A stretch of DNA of 64,000 nucleotides from Hippopus hippopus (lineage: Eukaryota; Mollusca; Bivalvia; Cardiida; Cardiidae), in the NCBI GenBank assembly GCA_946811185.2, contig OX328102.1, forward strand, positions 47,283,619-47,347,618, written 5' to 3'. Below, one piece after another: positions 52,193-62,689 of this stretch. Each line of letters starts with the position of its first letter. The first letter of the stretch is position 1. Both the position numbers and the translations under genes were made by a program. Below the pieces are notes generated by a model that was not told the origin of the DNA, ran no database searches, and worked only from the letters and a program-made list of their open reading frames with translations.

Positions 52193-53220
52193 TATATACT
52201 CAACAAAAAAAGGAAATCTCAGAAAACTATGGAACAAAAGAACATCAAAACAAAAAATTATTCAATCTTTATTTATTTTATTAGATACATTTCATCGCTT
52301 GAAAAAAAAAGCTAATGTTTTCTTTAGCTTGATAGCAGTAATATCCTTATTGATGCACTACGTCAAGTAACCCAGGGGTTAAAGCAAAGTCATTTTTCGC
52401 AAAGTAAGTGTTTACAGAGTATTCCATCTTTTCATGCAAAATAGTCATGAATATGCTGTGAGTTTTCATACCTTGAAATTCAATTCATTTCACATGAAAT
52501 TTACCTAAGTCTCATCTTATGATAGCCTCAAATGTCACGTTTGGAAAATAGAAATTTTCAAAATTTCCCGTCGGTAACAGCAGTGTCCCCCTTTAGTGGC
52601 AAATAAGGACTTGCACCAGTGTCGAATATACTGAATAATTCTGGCGATTTGGTGCTGAGGAGTCAGCCTCCATGTCTCCTAAAGCCCTGCAGCAAGAGCC
52701 TGGAGGGTTTTTAATTCCAATATTCTGTGTCGGACCCTCTGTCACAGAATGTCTTACACATGGGAGACATGTCTGGAGAGCGCGATTGCCAGTCAACACG
52801 CACAACATCGCTCTGGCGAAAAAAATCTTGGTCGATTCTGGACAATAGCAATAGACATATTGCACTGACTCGAAAACTGAAACGTCGGCTGAGTCTAGAA
52901 AGTATTGCTCAAATTATCTGAGATGAGTAAATAGCCGAAGGGCCAATTTCAGGCTTTTTGGGGGTAAGACTATACACTGATACTCTTTACTCAAACCAAT
53001 CAATATTGCAATTTTGCGAAAAATGCTGGAAGACTAGTCAACTTCGACCTTGATTATTTAAGCCGCTATAGGTGCTCTAAACTGAAATAAAGCATCCTTC
53101 TAAAGAAAAAAGGACACTTTGTAATATTCTGTGAAATTCAAAATTCTTAAAATGTATTAGATGTTTTTGTCATAGCCCCTCAAACACAATTTCCTTAACT
53201 TTTTTTGTTGAGTATATATA
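52193..53220 (-). mobile_element. Gutted Tc1/mariner element with TIRs
   Basis: The left terminus TATATACTCAACAAAAAAAG and right terminus CTTTTTTTGTTGAGTATATA are complementary, flanked by TA. On the minus strand a short stretch (52865-52560) still reads DFFRQSDVVRVDWQSRSPDM, equivalent to the Tc1 segment before SPDLNPIEH, and later PQHQIARIIQYIRHWCKSLF with a GGH close to the usual C-terminal GGHTRY. The catalytic Glu motif is destroyed, most of the N-terminal half is missing and several stops intervene. The 90-codon minus frame at 52593-52865 mixes true and shifted reading. Confidence 0.75.
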
Positions 53221-53336
53221 CATTTTGGACATTTCTTGGGCAAGAAATAATAGTAATTAAGAAACAGATTAAAAGGTTATTGCCACCAGTATTCTAGACA
53301 GACCGCGTGTAGAAGGCCGCGAAAAGGAGTGACTAA

Positions 53337-53560
53337 CTCTTTACCAAGGACAAAATTTGGGATTTGTCCGATTTTAAAGCATTTTTAAACAGACAACTAA
53401 TTACACATGGCTTAAAAGGTGTAAATTGTAAGTGAAAGGATAGAAAACACTGTGGGAAAAGAAGAAAATGCTGGTTACCAGCATTTTCTTCTTTGCCCAT
53501 AATGTTTTTAAAAGCCTTCTTCATTAGGGTCGTTAAAACACGGGATTGTTTGGTAAAGTG
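53337..53560. mobile_element. Family H hairpin MITE
   Basis: CTAA/TTAA flanks (53333-53336 and 53561-53564). Termini CTCTTTACCAAGGACAAAAT and TTTGGTAAAGTG. Hairpin GGGAAAAGAAGAAAATGCTG with near-perfect complement, right motif TTCATTAGGGTCGTTAAAAC. Confidence 0.88.
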
Positions 53561-53629
53561 TTAATAAATCAATGGCGCCTGGACACGGGCTATCTTCGCC
53601 CCTGCCTACGTATCAGAATGAAGATTAAA

Positions 53630-53893
53630 AGGCCTGCAACACGCGAAAAGGGGCATTCGGACATTTGCGTAAAGTGTCAGCCCGAATCAGACTGCACACT
53701 CCGCGCAGGCTAATCCGAGACGACACTTTCCGTTCTTATGTAATTTTCTCTTTCGCGCATGTCTACTGTTATACAAAATCGAATGTAGTCGTAAAGAGTC
53801 GTCTCGGATCAGTCTGCATGGACTGCGCAGGCTGATCCGCGACGACACTTTACACAAATGTCCTAAAGCCCCTTTTCGCATGTTGCAGGCCAA
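53630..53893. mobile_element. Family P double-hairpin MITE, complete
   Basis: Left end GGCCTGCAACACGCGAAAAG, right end CTTTTCGCATGTTGCAGGCC, an almost perfect terminal inverted repeat. It has two internal GC-rich hairpins, the right one GTCTGCATGGACTGCGCAGG. Same architecture as 28470-28735. Confidence 0.88.
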
Positions 53894-54147
53894 AAGGTAA
53901 CTACTGAAGATCTTTATGTCGTCGAGAAATCAAGGAATCCCAAAACATTTCCGATAATTATTGGATATCGAAAAAGGACTATTATTTGGGAACTAGTTTA
54001 TGGCGTAACTTGAAGACCGTAATTGGTAGTTTCAACCAAGTGATGGTAATACGCCAACTCCTTACTTCTTGAAACAAATATAAAGCAGAAAACTTTTAAA
54101 TATATTCAATTAAGGAAGCCATTAATCAACATGTTAGAATGTTTGAT

Positions 54148-54905
54148 AGACGAATAGTCGTGAAAACAGTATGGTAAAAGGAGAAAATATTTCGTAAAGA
54201 ACACCTGTAACTTGTAGTTTCAGTCTCAAGTCATGGTAGTTCGGCAAGTATGACAAATAAAACACGTGTAGCCTTAGTCAACGTAAAATTATGTTTGATA
54301 CAGGTATATTCGTAAAAACAGTGAGCGAAAAGGAGAAATATTTTGTTCCGAGCACTGGAATTAGTAGTACTCAACAACCGATGTACCTTATACAGCAAGC
54401 CTTCCCTCTTGCAACAAGTTTGTAGCTGAAACCTTTGATAACATCCATTATTAACATGTATAGTCGACTTGAAATAATGCTCTTCACATGTATATTCGTG
54501 AAAACATTGTCGTGAAAGGCGAAATTGCTGGTATCAAATCCTGAAATTGGTCGTATCAGGCAACTGATGGTTATGTTGCAAGTCCTTCCTTCTTGCAATA
54601 AAACTGTAGCAGAAAACTTTGGAAACATCCATTTTAAACACGTATAGTAAACGTTAAATAATGTTCTTCACAGGTATATTCGTGAAAACATTGTCGTGAA
54701 AGGCGAAATTGCTCTTATCGAACTCTGTTATTGGTCGTATTCGGCAACTCATGGCAATACTGCAAGTCCTTCCGCCTTCTTGGCAACTAAGTTGTAGCAG
54801 AAAACTTTGGAAACATCCATTTTTAACATCGATATTCAACCCGAAATTCTGTTTGATACACGAATATTTGAGAAAGTTTGGTGACAAAAGGAGAAATAGC
54901 CCCTA
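54148..54905. repeat. Tandem array of about 185-bp units
   Basis: Five units keyed on TATATTCGTGAAAACATTGT or variants near 54148, 54303, 54489, 54673 and 54861 (spacings about 155, 186, 184 and 188). Each has GTGAAAGGCGAAATTGCT, TTGGTCGTAT, GGCAACT(G/C)ATGG, CAAGTCCTTCC, and GTAGC(A/T)GAAA followed by TTTGGAAACATCCAT. The GTGAAAAC...GGAGAAA core faintly recalls the family H left arm. Non-coding. Confidence 0.75.
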
Positions 54906-55085
54906 AGGAGCAATTTCTCCTCTTTGACACAATGTTTGAAAAAAAAAAAAGGTCCGCTGCATGAGAAAAAATTCGTCAGCGGATGGAAAAGTTTTAGGAA
55001 CGCAGGAACTGGGAACGTAAGTACATGCACTCGTATACTCCACGTAAAGGGCAGTAGCACCAAGAGAAATGCGATTAAGTATATA

Positions 55086-55296
55086 TGGTGGCATATTTCT
55101 GCCGCGAGATACGAGATAGATATCATGATAATTTAAGAGAATTATCGTGATAAAACAAAAAAATTCACGATAAAAATATCGCAATAATGCTAACTCTTAT
55201 CATGATTTTTTTTGCTTTCGTGCCCACAACTGACATTCATGATACTTATAATTAGATACGGTTTCGGAATACCCTCGTATACAACCTTATGAATTC
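55086..55296 (+). repeat. Segment X, left copy
   Basis: A 211-bp segment starting ATGGTGGCATATTTCTGCCG and ending ACAACCTTATGAATTC. The reverse complement of the same segment forms the loop of the large palindrome (57994-58199). It carries the palindromic words TATCATGATA, TATCGTGATA and CGATAAAAATATCG. Confidence 0.8.
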
Positions 55297-56007
55297 TATG
55301 GTGGCATATTTCTGCCACGAGATACGAGATAGCTATCATGATAATTTTAGTAAACTATCGCGATAAATTAAAAGTTTCCTGGAAATCTTATCAAGAAAGT
55401 GAAAAGTTTCTTGATAAAAGTATCACGATAAACTAATATTTTATCGCAAAATTTCTCAACCGTGCTCGAAGCTGACATGCGAGATAAAACTATTGTGATA
55501 TCTATAAATAGAAAATGCATCATTTGGATGAACTCGGTAGTTTTGACTTAAAGGGCAACTACAGCCAAAATCTCATTTTGGATATATGAATCCTTTAATG
55601 AAAACAATCTTAAAATTGAAAACCGTATTTCAATGTTATAAGCGAAAATGTGGTTGCACACCTGTGCGAGTTTGTGAAATCTGCGATAAACCGGATGTGA
55701 CGCCACACTTATTTCGGCTTCTGTGTACTATTAATTTGCTTTGATACTGACTTTTTTTCTCACAGCCTTATCTTCCCTCATGTCGGGAGACGACTGTCGT
55801 ATGCCGGGTGCCGAGTTTAAGCACTATTTCGAGCCAGGAGATGACTATTTATTCGCCAGTTTGCTGTCTGTCTGTCTGAACCGAATGACGTGGCTTAATA
55901 TCAGATTTACCATTAATCCTCAACAGGTTAAATAAACCTTCATGCCGATTGCAAAATTTCGAATAGTGCTAGTTTTTGGAGATACAAAAATAGATATCTC
56001 CGTATTG

Positions 56008-56110
56008 GACACTGTACATAAGATCAGATTGCATGTTCTGTGCAGTCTGATCTTAATATACACTGTTCGGAAAAGGTCACTGAGTCGCGCTCAGCAGCCT
56101 TGGGGCCCCA
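56008..56110. repeat. Family S palindrome with tail, left arm
   Basis: ACACTGTACATAAGATCAGA, CATGTTCTGTGCAGTCTGAT, then TATACACTGT and the tail GAGTCGCGCTCAGCAGCCTT. Its mirror is at 60475-60570. Confidence 0.85.
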
Positions 56111-56182
56111 CAGAAATTTAAATGAGGCAAGAAATCAATGGTGAATTCACTGTTGATTATCCATCTCTTTCATATGAGAGGG

Positions 56183-56222
56183 AGCGAGCGAGCGAGCGCG
56201 CGCGCGCGAGAGAGAGAGAGAG
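56183..56222. repeat. GAGC/GC/GA compound microsatellite
   Basis: GAGCGAGCGAGCGAGCGCGC then GCGCGCGAGAGAGAGAGAGA. The mirror position in the right arm is a pure CT run, so the repeat has diverged between the arms. Confidence 0.95.
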
Positions 56223-57114
56223 TTGGAGGGTAGTTAGAATAGAAATTCGACAAGCAGATTGTGGGATTTTTTTTTCTTTATTTAAGATCGTATGAATGAG
56301 GAAAATACAAAAGTTATGACGTTAGACTTACCCATTTAACCTGTGTAAAATTCCAAATTCCATTCACATTTTTTAAGAAAAAGGGCTCAATATGGTCGTG
56401 AAAACAAAAGAGTAACTTTGTACATGACATGTTTAGGACCAGTGCTTGTTAACCCCCAGCTGCAAACCGGGCAAAAAAAATATGTGAGACCACAACGGTG
56501 CGATACCAACATCAAAGAGGCGCCGAATTAACCCTTTGCATTGATGGAACACACAATTCTTTTCGCAAAATAAAAAGTTGGCGCACTAAAATCTTGTGTA
56601 AAGTTTGTATGCAGTTATAAATTTTTAATTGCGCTGCATTTTTATGGTCAGCAATCTGCATGTGTTATCTCGTACATGATTACAGTGAGAAATACGGAAG
56701 AACAGAGTTAAATAATTTTTGTCCACGTTGGTATTTCCACTTAAACTTTACGCCTTTCATGTCTCAGTATGTAGGAAATGGACTGACACTATATTTTACA
56801 GGCGATCAAAAACGTTTACTGCATGATATGGAGGGCAGGAAGGCAGGAAGGCAGGAGGCAATTCAGACAATCTTTTAACGTTGTTGTTGATGAAAGAAAC
56901 AAATTTGAAATTGTGAAAAAAAAAAAAAACACGTAGGAAAATAAATGAAGATCAAGTGAAAAAATAAAAAAATGGATTTAACTTTAATAGCAAATTCAGG
57001 ATGTGTGCTGGATTTGACATTGTTCGTGAATGTTAAAGAGAGGATACGATTTCTGAGGTAGATTAAGGCTTTTACTTCTTCCCAAGCTGAAGGAGACATG
57101 TAAAATGCTGACAC

Positions 57115-57182
57115 TGATGGTGTAGATCAAGATCAGACTGCGCAGGATTTGTAGGCCGTTCAATGATCGACGGTGTCCTATA
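57115..57182. repeat. Family S palindrome, left arm inner copy
   Basis: GATGGTGTAGATCAAGATCA, CTGCGCAGGATTTGTAGGCC and GATCGACGGTGTCC. Its mirror is at about 59475-59545. Confidence 0.7.
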
Positions 57183-57993
57183 TTTGGTAGAAACAGCCTT
57201 AGAACTGTACTCGAATGACTTACTTTACACATTGCAACATTCCTTCTTCCTTCTACCACCTAGTAGAAGAGAATTTTGGCATGTTTCAACTATCTTGAGT
57301 TATTAGTTCTTTTTTATTTTTATCTATTAAAATTCGTTGATTAGGCAGTGGTATAATTGAAATAACTTCAAGAAATAAATTTCAAAATAGTTTTGTTTCC
57401 CACCAGAAGAATAACTTTTCCTTTTCATAAGTACTATCTCCACTAGGCTAATTCATTCAAAATTTCTTTCCTATGATTGTAGTAAGATGTAAGAGCGATA
57501 GAGGTGAAAATTCTGCAGTGTACAAGTGATTTAAACGTGATAAAGCGATTTATATCTTTACGAATTTCATGCAGTTTTTTCAGTTTTCTGCGTTAGTTCA
57601 TATATAGCGACCATATCTTCTCCGTGACACTTGTAACGTCACGGCAAACTGCCGGAAGTCACGATTTTTTCAATTAGCGACTGTCAGACAGGTGAAAATC
57701 CGAAGTTTAAACCTCTATATCTCGTGAAGTAAGCATCACAGAACGCTAAAAAAAAATTTTTGTTAACATACTCTAGTATAGTTTTATCCGATTTGGAAAT
57801 TAAACTTTGGTCTGGAGTTACCCTTTAATAAGATTGCAGTAAGTAAAATTTCGAATCATTAACAATTTTTTTGTACCTTAATTGGTAAATTTTGACAATA
57901 CTCGAAATGAACAGAGGTCTGTAAAATCACAAAGACGACTCGAAATGCCTCCTACGAACAACTTTAAAACCATCCATGGAAAAGGAGAATTCA

Positions 57994-58199
57994 TAAGGTT
58001 GTAGACGAAGGTGTTCCGAAACCGTATCTAAATATAGGTACCATGAATGTCAGTTGTAGGCACGAAAGCAGAAAAAATCATGATAAGAGTTAGAATTATC
58101 GCGATATTTTTATCATGAAAATTTTTGTTTTATCACGATACTTCTCTTAAATTATCATGATAGCTATCTCGTATCTCGCGGCAGAAATATGCCACCATA
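57994..58199 (-). repeat. Segment X, loop copy
   Basis: Reverse complement of 55086-55296, sitting between the two GAATTC sites that end the arms (AAGGAGAATTC on the left, GAATTCTCCTT on the right). Confidence 0.8.
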
Positions 58200-58687
58200 G
58201 AATTCTCCTTTTTCCTGTACGGTTTTAAAGTTGTTCGTAGGAGGCATTTCGAGTCGTATTTGTGATATTACAGACCTCTGTCATTCGGGCATTGTCAAAA
58301 TTTACCTATTAAGCTGCAATTGTTCATTAATGAATCGAAATTTTACTGACTGCAATCTTATTAAAGGGTACCTCCAGACCAAAATTTTCATTTCAAAATC
58401 AGATAAAACGACAATAGAGTATGTTAACAAAAATTTTGTTAGCGTTCTGTGATGCTTACTTCAAGAGATATAGAGGTTTAAACTTTCGGATTTTCACCTG
58501 TGTGAAAGTCGCTAATTGAAAAAACCGTGACTTCCGGTAGTTTGCCGTGATGTCACAAGTGAAGGTAATTATAGCCGCTATATATGAACTAACACAGAAA
58601 ATTGAGAAAACTGCATGATATTTATGAAGATATAAATCGCTATTTCACGTTTCAATCACTTGTGTACTGCAGAGTTTCAATCTCTAT

Positions 58688-59176
58688 AGCCCCCGTCACA
58701 CCAAACTAGTTCTTAGAACATCTTAACCCGTCCTGACATAATCGGAAAACGGGTTACAGTCGGGGATGAACGTATAATTTTGGCCTGATAATGGCTGAAG
58801 CCCCTATCTCAACAAACCTATTCCCAGAAAGTCTTAACCCGGTCAACAAAATCGAAAAACGGGCTGGGAAAGGACATGTAATTTCGGTAGGTAAAATGCA
58901 AACGCACTGCAAGTTATTGCCCGACCGCACTGCGTCTCTAATAGGATCGAAGTACAGCAGTTCCGTTTGTAGTGTGTCCATCTCGCTTTAAGTACGTTGT
59001 TACTCCGTCTAATCACAGGACAGGATGGATGGCAAAAAATTTTGAGCACGCTCAAAGTTCTGGAGCACCCTTCGTAAAAGGATGCTAATACTCCCACTTC
59101 GTCCGAAGACAGTTTCAGTCCGATCGGCAAAAAAATACGGAACGGAGTGAGAATGAGTTTGGCGTGACGGGGGTAT
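58688..59176. mobile_element. Non-autonomous DNA transposon with CCCCCGTCACRCCAAACT ends
   Basis: Terminal inverted repeats CCCCCGTCACACCAAACTAG and its partner ending GAGTTTGGCGTGACGGGGG. About 490 bp, present only in the right arm; the left arm at about 57483-57500 shows the empty site. Flanks TATAG and TATGT suggest a short target duplication starting TAT. Internal frames (66-118 codons) have no transposase motif. Superfamily not identified. Confidence 0.85.
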
Positions 59177-60374
59177 GTCGCTCTTACATCTACAATCATA
59201 GGATTGAAATTTTGAATGAATTAGCTTAGTGGAATAGTTATTCTTCTGGTAACGAACAAAACTATTTTGAGATTTATTTCTCGATGTTATTTCAATTGTA
59301 CCACTACCTAATCAATGAGTTGTAATAGATAAGTATTAAAAAAGAAATAATAAATCAAGACAGTTGAAATATGCCAAAATTCTCTTCTACTAAGTGGTAG
59401 AAGGAAGAGGGAACGTTGCAATGTGTAAAGGAAATCATTCGAGCACAGTTCTAAGGCTGTTTCTATCAAATATAGGACACCGTCGATCATTTAAGGGTCT
59501 ACAAATCCTGCGCAGTCTGATCTTGATCTACACCACCAGTGTCAGCATTTTACATGTCTCCTTCAGCTTTGAAAAAATTAAAAGCCTTGATCTGCCTTAG
59601 AAATCGTATCCTCTCTTTAACATTCACAAACAACATTAAATCCAGCACACATCCTGAATATGCTGTTCACTTGATCTTCATTTATTTTCCTACTTGCTTT
59701 TTTTTTCACAATTTCAAATTTGTTTCTTTCATCAACAACAACGTTAAAAGATTGTCTGAATTGCCTCCTGCCTTCCTATCCTCCATATCATGCAGTAAAC
59801 ATTTTTGATCGTCTGCAAAATACAGGGTCAGTCCATTTCCTAAATATTGAGGCATGTAAGGCGTACATTTTAAAAGGAAATACCAACGTGGACAAAAATT
59901 GTTTAACTGTCTTCTCCCGTGTTTTTCCCTGTAATCATGTATGAGATAAGAGATGCTGACTATGAAAATGCAGCGTAAAAAAATTTATAACTGCGTACAA
60001 ACTTTACACAAAAATTTAGTGCGCCAACCTTTTATTTGAGAAAAGAATTGTGTGTTCCATCCATGTACAGGGACAAAGGGTTAATTTGGTGCCTCTTTGA
60101 TGATGGTATCGCACCGTTGTGGTCTGACATATTCTTTTACCCGGCTTGCAGCTTGAGGTTAACAAGCACTTGTCATAAACATGTCATGTACAATGTTACT
60201 CTTTTGTTTTCACGACCATATTGAACCCGTCTATAATGTAAATGGAATTTGGAATTTTACACAGGTTAAATGGGTAAGTCGAACGTCATATTGTTTTTTT
60301 TTTTATTTTCCTCATTCATACGATCTTAAAAAAAAAAACCGCATAATCTGCTTGTCGAATTTCTTTTCTAACTA

Positions 60375-60402
60375 CTCTCTCTCTCTCTCTCTCTCTCTCT
60401 CA
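60375..60402. repeat. (CT)n microsatellite
   Basis: About 14 CT dinucleotides; right-arm counterpart of 56183-56222. Confidence 0.95.
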
Positions 60403-60474
60403 TGAAAGAGATGGATAATCAACAGTGAATTTACCATTTATTTCTTGCTTCATTTAAATTTCTGTGGGGCCCCA

Positions 60475-60575
60475 AGGCTGCTGAGCGCGACTCAATGACC
60501 TTTTGTGAACAGTGTATATTAAGATCAGACTGCACAAAACGTGCAATCTGATCTTATGTACAGTGTCCAATCGGA
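60475..60575. repeat. Family S palindrome with tail, right arm
   Basis: AAGGCTGCTGAGCGCGACTC (tail), then CAGTGTATATTAAGATCAGA, CTGCACAAAACGTGCAATCT and GATCTTATGTACAGTGTCC. Confidence 0.85.
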
Positions 60576-61392
60576 AACATCTATTTTTGTTTCTCCAAAA
60601 ACTAGCACAATTCAAAATTTTGCAATCGGCATGAAGGTTTATTCAACCTTTTGAGGATTAATGGTAGATCTGATATTAAGCCACGCCATTCGGTTCAGAC
60701 AGACAGACAGACAGACAGCAGACTGACGAATAAATAGTCATCTCCTGGCTCGAAATAGTGCTTAAACTCGGCACCCGGCATACGATAGGGGTTTTTGTGG
60801 TGAAAAGAGTCGTCTCCCGACATGAGAGAGGATAAGGCTGAGAGAGAAAAAAAGTCAGCATCAGAGCAAATTAACAGTACACAGAAGCCGAAATAAGTGT
60901 GGCATCACATCCGGTTTATCGAACATTTCACAAACTCGCACAGGTGTGCAAACCACATCTTCGCTTATAACTCTCTTTTTCCATAGACATTGAAATACGG
61001 TTTTTCTCTTTTAAGATGGTTTTCATTTAAGGATTCATATATCCAAAAAGAGATTTTGTCTGTAGTTGGCCTTAAAGTCAAAACTACCGAGTTCATCCAA
61101 ATGATGAATTTTCTATTTATAGATATCGAGAAACGGATAAAACTATCACGATAATTTTATCTCGCATGTCAGCTTCGAGCACGGTGGAGAAATTTTGCGA
61201 TAAAATATCAAGTTTATCGTGATATTTTTATCATGAAACTTTTCACGATCTTGATAAGATTTCCAGGAAACTTTTAATTTATCGCGATAATTTACTAAAA
61301 TTATCATGATAGCTATCTCGTATCTCGTGGCAGAAATATGCCACCATAAGTATACATGTAAGTGAAATTCCGGAAATAACCGGTTTGTTTAA

Positions 61393-61660
61393 CTCTTCAC
61401 CCCACAATTCCGAGTTTTAACGACCCTGAGTAGGACGCCATTTGAAAATACTGTGGGGGGAGGCAAAAATGCTGGTAACCAGTAATAGACTATCAGCCAG
61501 CAGGGTGTTTGCTTTCCCCCCCCCACGGGGGAATTTTCGAGACTATGATTTTCTTGAGCCCCAAGGTCTCCTGAGCACATTTCCGAAGTCTGCCACCTGG
61601 CGAGTGGGGCTTTTCGAAGTTATAGAGATCAAAGGTCATCAAGTGCACCTCTAACCTTAA
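61393..61660. mobile_element. Family H copy with disrupted right half
   Basis: TTAA at 61389-61392, then CTCTTCACCCCACAATTCCG, AACGACCCTGAGTAGGACGC and ATGCTGGTAACCAG. The right hairpin arm is replaced by unrelated sequence with CCCCCCCCCACGGGGG. It lies immediately outside the large palindrome. Confidence 0.6.
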
Positions 61661-62460
61661 CCTTATTAGCTGATCTTCAATTGACACTTCTTTCGAAATT
61701 TTATACCTTGTGAAAGTCCCAAATGATCTCAAGTAATGTTATAAGCTCATATTTAGATAATTCTATGCATTTCTAACAAAATAAAAGAATATTTAATGCA
61801 AATCAAAGCACTGACAGCACTATTTTTTTATGATTCAAGCTTAAAAAAAAATCATAATCTGAGAAACTACAAAGATATTTTTAAGATAAAGCACATTTTC
61901 TTGATCACAAATGCCTTGAATGCATCCTAGAAGCAACCCAGATGGCATTTTTCAGATTTATTGTATATCACATTGTCATATTCATGGATAAAACGGAAGC
62001 ACTTACAACCAAAGTTCATTAATATACATGTACTTTTTAATATTTTATACCAGTTGCTGAGAATTCAACAACTATCTGGTTCATTTCTTCATTTTAGATA
62101 AACAAAATAAATCTAAAATTTATTGGTATACTTATTTTCATGATCTTAATAGTTATATTCATTACAGCAAATAGAAACTTTTAGTGTAAATCAAAGTACT
62201 GAAGTTACTGATACATTGTGTACCATTTAACTCTTGTATCTAAAAAACGAACAAAAAAGTTTAAAAGTAAAATATATCTTGATCTCATTTACTAAGAGGA
62301 CATTGCATATGCTATCTACAGTGCCTTCTCTTGTTATTTTATCAATTTAGTTCTTTCAGACAATGATATCAAAGTACTAAAGTTTGAACTTGCCATGAAG
62401 TAGTGAAGGTATGACCTACAGGCATATCCACTTTTTTAGTTAAATACAGCATACAAATGC
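61661..62460. other. Unannotated AT-rich stretch
   Basis: No dispersed repeat, tRNA-like box or protein-like frame recognised. Words such as TCAAAGCACTGACAGCACTA and TCAAAGTACTGAAGTTACTG (about 61805 and 62190) hint at a very old internal repeat. Confidence 0.4.
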
Positions 62461-62467
62461 ATGAATT

Positions 62468-62680
62468 TAACCCTTTCAGCACTATAGGCAAAACAGTGGC
62501 CTTTGCGGACGTCAGAGATCAAGATCAGACTGCACAGAACATGCAGTCTGATCTTAGAACTCTGTCGTCCGCTTGTTTAGTCAAGCCTAATATGATAAAA
62601 CTCTTACTGATTTTCAAGGGAGCCTAATTCCAGGCATTGAAAGAGGTGGGCAGTCAATATTTGGCGTGGAAAGAGTTAAC
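62468..62680. repeat. Family S palindrome with both tails
   Basis: Left tail AACCCTTTCAGCACTATAGG, then GACGTCAGAGATCAAGATCA, CTGCACAGAACATGCAGTCT, GATCTTAGAACTCTGTCGTC, and a right flank ending TGGCGTGGAAAGAGTTAA. The AACCCTTT...AAAGAGTTAA ends suggest the S palindrome can sit inside a larger TTAA-ended unit of about 210 bp. Confidence 0.75.
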
Positions 62681-62689
62681 TGACCAAAA

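Larger units (their letters stand above)
55548..57828. mobile_element. TTAA-bounded nested element in the left arm
   Basis: Starts TTAAAGGGCAACTACAGCCA and ends GGTCTGGAGTTACCCTTTAA, imperfect terminal inverted repeats with TTAA outermost. Length 2.28 kb. The counterpart in the right arm is 58361-61075. A frame at 55741-55935 (MSGDDCRMPGAEFKHYFEPG) has no family I recognise, and its mirror copy in the right arm is not kept open, so I do not call a gene. Confidence 0.65.
58361..61075. mobile_element. TTAA-bounded nested element in the right arm
   Basis: Starts TTAAAGGGTACCTCCAGACC and ends TCTGTAGTTGGCCTTAA. Mirror of 55548-57828, lengthened by the insertion at 58688-59176. Confidence 0.65.
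55297..61348. repeat. Large imperfect palindrome, about 6 kb
   Basis: Left arm about 55297-57993 and right arm about 58200-61348 are reverse complements along their length, apart from one extra insertion in the right arm. Checkpoints: 55297-55396 with 61254-61348; the CCCTTTAA junctions 55548/61075 and 57828/58361; AG/CT microsatellites at 56185-56222 and 60375-60402; family S copies at 56008/60560 and 57118/59540; TTCGTAGGAGGCATTTCGAG at 58229 with its complement at about 57935. The arms resemble each other strongly but are not identical. No transposase-like frame is visible in either arm. Confidence 0.9.

Noticed and set aside
55741..55935. Frame with MSGDDCRMPGAEFKHYFEPG
   Set aside because: Short, with no recognised family, and the mirror copy in the right arm is not open in the same phase. 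Kept only as a note under the nested element.
56875..57259. Paired frames beginning MSAFYMSPSA and MVEGRRNVAM with matching partners at 59394-59808
   Set aside because: Conservation between the two arms follows from the palindrome itself. The two frames overlap, both decay into low-complexity Phe-rich sequence, and neither resembles a known family.
58843..59199. A 118-codon minus-strand frame inside the CCCCCGTCAC element
   Set aside because: No transposase motif, and it continues past the element's end into the palindrome arm, so it is not an element-encoded gene.
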